NCBI GenBank assembly: GCA_050179875.1
Contig: JBFXES010000001.1
Coordinates: 9,900 to 73,899 of the forward strand
Direction: 5' to 3'
Source: JALOAT01 sp050179875
Lineage (GTDB): Bacteria; Pseudomonadota; Gammaproteobacteria; Thiohalomonadales; Thiohalomonadaceae
Length of the DNA stretch: 64,000 nt
Part shown: one piece after another, positions 60,678-64,000 of the stretch
How positions within the stretch are numbered: position 1 is the stretch's first letter
How the letters are laid out: each line of letters opens with the position of its first letter
Position numbers and translations under genes: made by a program
Notes under the pieces: model-generated
The model's input: only the letters and a program-made list of their open reading frames with translations
The model's database searches: none
What the model was told of the DNA's origin: nothing

Positions 60678-61184
60678 TCACAGCAGGGGTTTGACGGCGG
60701 CCACGGCGTCGGCCAGGGAGAGCTCGCCTGGATGGACATGGGTGATACGGCCCTGGCGGTCGACGACGGCCGTGAACGGCAGGCCGTCCACGGTGTTGCC
60801 GAAGCGCCGGGCGAGGGCAATGCCGGCCTCGTCGGCGATGAGCAGGGGGTAGCGGATGTCGCTGGCGGCGGCGAAATCGCGGGTGTTTTCCACCGTGTCC
60901 ACGGTGATGCCGATGACCACCAGGCCGTGGTCGGCGTACTGCTCTTGCAGGCGCACCAGTTCCGGGATCTCCCGGCGGCAGGGCGGGCACCAGGGGGCCC
61001 AGAAGTTGACCACCCGCACCTGCCCGGCCCAGTCGTCCAGGGAGCGCGCCTGGCCCTGCAGGTCGGGCAAGCGGAAATCTGCAGGCGCCTGCGCTGCCGG
61101 GCGCGCGCTGAAGTGGAAATACCCCGCGGTGGCGCCGCCGGCCAGGGCGGCAAAGGCCAGGAAGACAGCGACGCTCTTTCTCAT
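60678..61184 (-). CDS. TlpA-family thiol-disulfide oxidoreductase
   Basis: 168 residues. Signal anchor (about 1-21), WCPPC active site (Cys66, Cys69), and GLPFTAVVDRQG with the cis-Pro. Periplasmic reductant-type thioredoxin for cytochrome c maturation or sulfur metabolism (ResA/TlpA/CcmG-like). Next to dsbD, which likely supplies its electrons. Confidence 0.94.
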   Translation of the reverse strand: MRKSVAVFLAFAALAGGATAGYFHFSARPAAQAPADFRLPDLQGQARSLDDWAGQVRVVNFWAPWCPPCRREIPELVRLQEQYADHGLVVIGITVDTVENTRDFAAASDIRYPLLIADEAGIALARRFGNTVDGLPFTAVVDRQGRITHVHPGELSLADAVAAVKPLL

Positions 61185-61202
61185 TTCACCGCCAAAAGCT
61201 TG

Positions 61203-61355
61203 AACACGGGGGACACGGGGAACACGGGAAAATCCATCAAGGTGTGTAGGAGCGGCCTCAGGCGCGATTGCCCAGGCATGCTACGTCATCGCGGCCTGAG
61301 GCCGCTCCTACAATAAGAAATCAATTTCCCCCGTGTTCCCCGTGTCCCCCGTGTT
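61203..61355. repeat. Nested palindromes: inverted 9-mer array enclosing a REP pair
   Basis: Outer arms 61203-61228 and 61330-61355 are perfect 26-base inverted copies, built of AACACGGGG/GACACGGGG 9-mers. Inside, a REP pair (GTAGGAGCGGCCTCAGG..., 61245-61268, and its inverse 61288-61312) faces outward, differing by one base. Sits between the tlpA start and the dsbD stop. Confidence 0.93.
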
Positions 61356-61366
61356 AATGCCTTTCG

Positions 61367-63598
61367 TCACCGCCGGAAGGCCGCTTCCACCTGCGGCCGG
61401 AACTGCTCCGGTTTCATGAAGCCGACCACGCGGTAGTTCTTGCGTTCCTCGCCCGCGGTGTCGAAGAACAGGATGGCCGGCGGGCCGATGAGGCCGAAGC
61501 GCTTGAGCAGGGCCTGGTCGGCATCGTCGTTGGCGGTGACGTCGGCCTGCAACAGCACCGCGCCCTGCAGGGCCGCGATCACATCAGGGTTCGAGAAGGT
61601 GTATTTCTCGAACTCCTTGCAGGACACACACCAGTCCGCATAGAAGTCCAGCATCACCGGGCGGCCGTTCGCGGCGGCCAGTTCGCGGTCCAGATCGGCG
61701 GAGGTCTTGATGGCCTTGAACTGCATGTGCGGCTGCTGCACGGCACCGCCCGCGAAGCGCAGGTGTTCGAGCGGCGCGAGCGGGTCGCGGCCGCCGCTCG
61801 CCGTGCCGATGAGCAGCAGGGCGCCGTACACCAGCAGCACTACGCCCAGGCCCTTCCACAGCTTCTGCCAACCGCCCTTGCCGGCGATGGGATCGAGGGC
61901 GCCCATGTACACGGCGGGCACGATGAACAGCAAGGCCCACAGCACCATGGTGACGGCCGCCGGCAGGATGCGTTCCAGCATCCACACCGCCACGGCGAGC
62001 ATGAGCACGCCGAACACCGCCTTCACCGTATCCATCCAGCCGCCGGCGCGGGGCAGGAACTTGCCCGCGGACACGCCCACTGCCAGCAGCGGTGCACCCA
62101 TGCCCAGGCTCAGGGCGAACAGGGCGGCGCCGCCCAGCACCGCATCGCCGGTCTGGCCGATGTAGATGAGCGCGCCCATGAGGGGCGGTGCCACGCAGGG
62201 GCCGACGATGAGGGCCGAGAGCAGGCCCATGATGGCCACGCCGGTGAGGTTGCCGCCCTGCTGGCGGTTGGATATCTCGGTGATGCGGCTTTGCAGCGCC
62301 GAGGGCAGTTGCAGTTCGAAGAAGCCGAACATGGACAGGGCCAGGGCCACGAACACGGCGGCGAAGGTGCCCAGGATCCAGGGGTTCTGGAAGGTGGCCT
62401 GGAGGTTGGCGCCGAACAGGCCGGCGATGACGCCGGCCACCGTGTAGGTGAGCGCCATGGCGAGCACATACACCAGGGACAGGGTGAAGGCGCGGCGGGT
62501 GGTGATGTTCGCGCCCTGGCCCACGATGATGCTCGACAGGATGGGGATCATGGGGAACACGCAGGGCGTGAAGGCGAGCAGCAGGCCCAGGCCGAAGAAG
62601 GTCAGCACGGTCATGAGCGTGTTGCCGCTGGCCAGGGAGGCGGCCAGGCTGTCCTGCTCGGACAGCGGCTCGGCGGCGACGGGCGCCGCGTCTGCGGCCA
62701 CCGGCATCGTGCCGCCCACCACCCCGGCGGGCATTTCGAAGCTGACGGTCTTCTTCTGGGGCGGGTAGCAGATGCCGGCCTCGGCACAGCCCTGGTAGCC
62801 GATCACCATCTCCAGGGTGCGCGCCGCCGCGTCCTGGCGCGCCACGGGGACGCGCACCTCCACGCCGTCGTGGAATACCTGGATGCGGCCGAAGAATTCG
62901 TCGTCCTTTTCCTCGCCCTGCGGGATTTGCGGGCTGCCCAGTGCAACGCCGTCGGCGTCCTTGAGGTCGAAGGTGAACTTGTCCCGATAGAGGTAGTGTT
63001 TCGGGGCGATCTCCCAGCGCGCCAGTACGGTGTTGCCGTCCACCGCATCTGCCGTGAGGCGGAAGGCCACTTCCGGATCGAGCACCTCATTGTCCTGGGC
63101 GCCGAAGGTGGGCAGCAGGTCGGCCAGGGGCGCGGCCTTCATGGTGGGCCGGATCGGTGTGGTGCCTGCGGCCTGCGCCGGGAGCTTGAGGGTGACGCGC
63201 TGGCGGTGGGGCGGATAGCACACCCCCGCGTCGGCGCAGCCCTGGGAATGGGCGACCAGGGTCAGTTCCCCGGCGGTACCCGTGCGCTTGAGCGGCAGGT
63301 CGACGCTCACCTTGCCGCGATAGATCTCCACTTCGCCGAAGAACTCGTCCTGTTTCTTCTTGCCGGCGGGGAAGGCCGGCTCGCCGAGTTCGATACCGGC
63401 GGTGTCCGTGGTGAAACGCAGTTTGTTGCGGTAGAGGTAATAACCGTTGGCCACGGACCACTCGGCACGCACGGTGTTGGCGTCCAGCGCCCGGGCGGTG
63501 AAGGCGAAGGCCCGGTCGGGCGGCAGCAGGTCTTCTTCGGTGGCAAGGCCCAGCAAGGGCAAGAACAGCAAGAGCAGGGCTGAAGCGATTTTTTTCAT
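61367..63598 (-). CDS. dsbD: DsbD thiol:disulfide interchange protein with duplicated N-terminal domain
   Basis: 743 residues, about 170 longer than usual. Signal peptide to about 20; DsbD-alpha domain 1 (Cys121-ADAGV-Cys127) and a second tandem copy (Cys271-AEAGI-Cys277); eight helices with Cys345 (TPCVFPM) and Cys467 (GPCVAPP); C-terminal thioredoxin domain with Cys657-VS-Cys660. Carries electrons from cytoplasmic thioredoxin to periplasmic partners. The duplicated alpha domain is unusual and could serve two acceptors, for example TlpA and DsbC/CcmG. Stop-start overlap with cutA (ATGA). Confidence 0.96.
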   Translation of the reverse strand: MKKIASALLLLFLPLLGLATEEDLLPPDRAFAFTARALDANTVRAEWSVANGYYLYRNKLRFTTDTAGIELGEPAFPAGKKKQDEFFGEVEIYRGKVSVDLPLKRTGTAGELTLVAHSQGCADAGVCYPPHRQRVTLKLPAQAAGTTPIRPTMKAAPLADLLPTFGAQDNEVLDPEVAFRLTADAVDGNTVLARWEIAPKHYLYRDKFTFDLKDADGVALGSPQIPQGEEKDDEFFGRIQVFHDGVEVRVPVARQDAAARTLEMVIGYQGCAEAGICYPPQKKTVSFEMPAGVVGGTMPVAADAAPVAAEPLSEQDSLAASLASGNTLMTVLTFFGLGLLLAFTPCVFPMIPILSSIIVGQGANITTRRAFTLSLVYVLAMALTYTVAGVIAGLFGANLQATFQNPWILGTFAAVFVALALSMFGFFELQLPSALQSRITEISNRQQGGNLTGVAIMGLLSALIVGPCVAPPLMGALIYIGQTGDAVLGGAALFALSLGMGAPLLAVGVSAGKFLPRAGGWMDTVKAVFGVLMLAVAVWMLERILPAAVTMVLWALLFIVPAVYMGALDPIAGKGGWQKLWKGLGVVLLVYGALLLIGTASGGRDPLAPLEHLRFAGGAVQQPHMQFKAIKTSADLDRELAAANGRPVMLDFYADWCVSCKEFEKYTFSNPDVIAALQGAVLLQADVTANDDADQALLKRFGLIGPPAILFFDTAGEERKNYRVVGFMKPEQFRPQVEAAFRR

Positions 63599-63918
63599 TG
63601 TGTGTTGTCCAGAACTGAATTGAGCCAGTTGAGGTATTCCGTCGAACCCTGCGCCATAGGGACCATCACCACCTCCGGAAGTTCATAGGGATGATTGGCC
63701 CGGATCGCGGCTTCCAGTTGCGGATAGACGTCGCTCCGGGTCTTGGCGAGCAGCAGGTGTTCGTGGTCGGTCACCAGTTCCCCTTTCCACCGGTAGATCG
63801 ACCGGACACCCGGCACGATGTTCACGCAGGCGGCGAGCCGCGCTTCGACCAGAATCCGGGCGAGGTTTGCGGCGGTTTCCCCATCGGGACAAGTGGTTAT
63901 GACCAGGCAGTGATTCAT
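63595..63918 (-). CDS. cutA: Divalent-cation tolerance protein CutA
   Basis: 107 residues. TCPDGETAANLARILVEARLAACVNIVPGVRSIYRWKGE and LLAKTRSDVYPQLEAAI match CutA1 trimers. In older work linked to copper tolerance; true function uncertain. Heads the cutA-dsbD operon. Confidence 0.97.
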   Translation of the reverse strand: MNHCLVITTCPDGETAANLARILVEARLAACVNIVPGVRSIYRWKGELVTDHEHLLLAKTRSDVYPQLEAAIRANHPYELPEVVMVPMAQGSTEYLNWLNSVLDNTQ

Positions 63919-63977
63919 GATTGAACGCGCGCCGGCGGGACAGCCCGGCTTATACTCTACCTTTTCCGGTGAAACCC

Positions 63978-64000
63978 ATGCGACTTCTCCATTGGCTGGT
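63978..64000 (+). CDS. Possible start of a plus-strand gene, truncated by the window edge
   Basis: ATG 63978 begins MRLLHWL before the window ends. A TATACT element lies at 63951-63956. In many relatives fxsA lies beside cutA; seven residues cannot settle this. Confidence 0.3.

Overview
The window is a GC-rich chromosomal segment of a gammaproteobacterium. It is probably a facultative or obligate autotroph from the sulfur-oxidiser side of the class (Chromatiales/Ectothiorhodospiraceae-like), though this is inferred from gene content and not proven. Supporting points are a proteobacterial phosphoribulokinase (Calvin cycle), the gammaproteobacterial block cutA-dsbD-tlpA-aroQ-accB-accC-prmA-dusB-fis-purH, a periplasmic PsrA/TtrA-type molybdoenzyme operon, and RpoD-like promoters. 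No rRNA, tRNA, CRISPR array, prophage or transposase gene was seen.

Layout. 1-4.4 kb (minus): copper/silver efflux, with the end of a CusA pump, a CusB adaptor carrying two fused CusF domains, a coupled 56-residue ORF and a His-rich exported protein. 4.5-5.2 kb: ExoD. 5.4-10.9 kb (plus): a five-gene molybdoenzyme operon (catalytic subunit, four-cluster ferredoxin, NrfD anchor, TorD-like and HybE-like chaperones). 11-12.2 kb: two DUF4398 lipoproteins, one with an OmpA domain. 12.2-15.7 kb: Tag glycosylase, an XRE regulator next to a divergent CsrA-like protein, DUF808 and CtaG membrane proteins. 15.8-19.3 kb: an envelope-stress module, pspA-pspAA facing pspAB-htpX. A tandem REP-palindrome array separates the two halves, and the htpX side is preceded by a c-di-GMP-I (GEMM) riboswitch with a terminator-type expression platform.

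19.5-33.4 kb holds small envelope, redox and housekeeping genes: lytic transglycosylase, metallo-beta-lactamase fold hydrolase, hemerythrin, cold-shock protein, SohB, NlpC/P60, PBP-type carboxypeptidase, glutamine amidotransferase, MsrB, a SPOR protein, an orphan ParS/MbcA-like protein, and a thioredoxin-like gene coupled to a frameshifted L,D-transpeptidase. 33.4-45.5 kb: EamA and AEC transporters, RMD1, CBS, a haem protein, YfaZ, an HU protein with a Lys/Ala tail, YjbQ, an SH3-domain gene with an amber stop, SspA-like, HIT, RimO, CZB and GDPD proteins. 45.5-64 kb: prk, purD, a sulfatase-type membrane enzyme, a metallophosphatase, a chemoreceptor, purH, fis, dusB, a DUF3426 protein, prmA, accC, accB, aroQ, tlpA, a DsbD with a duplicated periplasmic domain, and cutA.

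Themes. Many genes concern envelope integrity and periplasmic redox (PspA set, HtpX, DsbD/TlpA, L,D-transpeptidase, carboxypeptidase, copper export). Three genes (SnoaL-like at 21.1 kb, L,D-transpeptidase at 32.05 kb, SH3 protein at 41.23 kb) are each broken by a single small lesion. These are either recent inactivation or sequence errors. Two families of palindromic repeats are present: GTAG-headed REP elements, and inverted arrays of 9-mers. The most interesting unit is the c-di-GMP riboswitch in front of htpX-pspAB.
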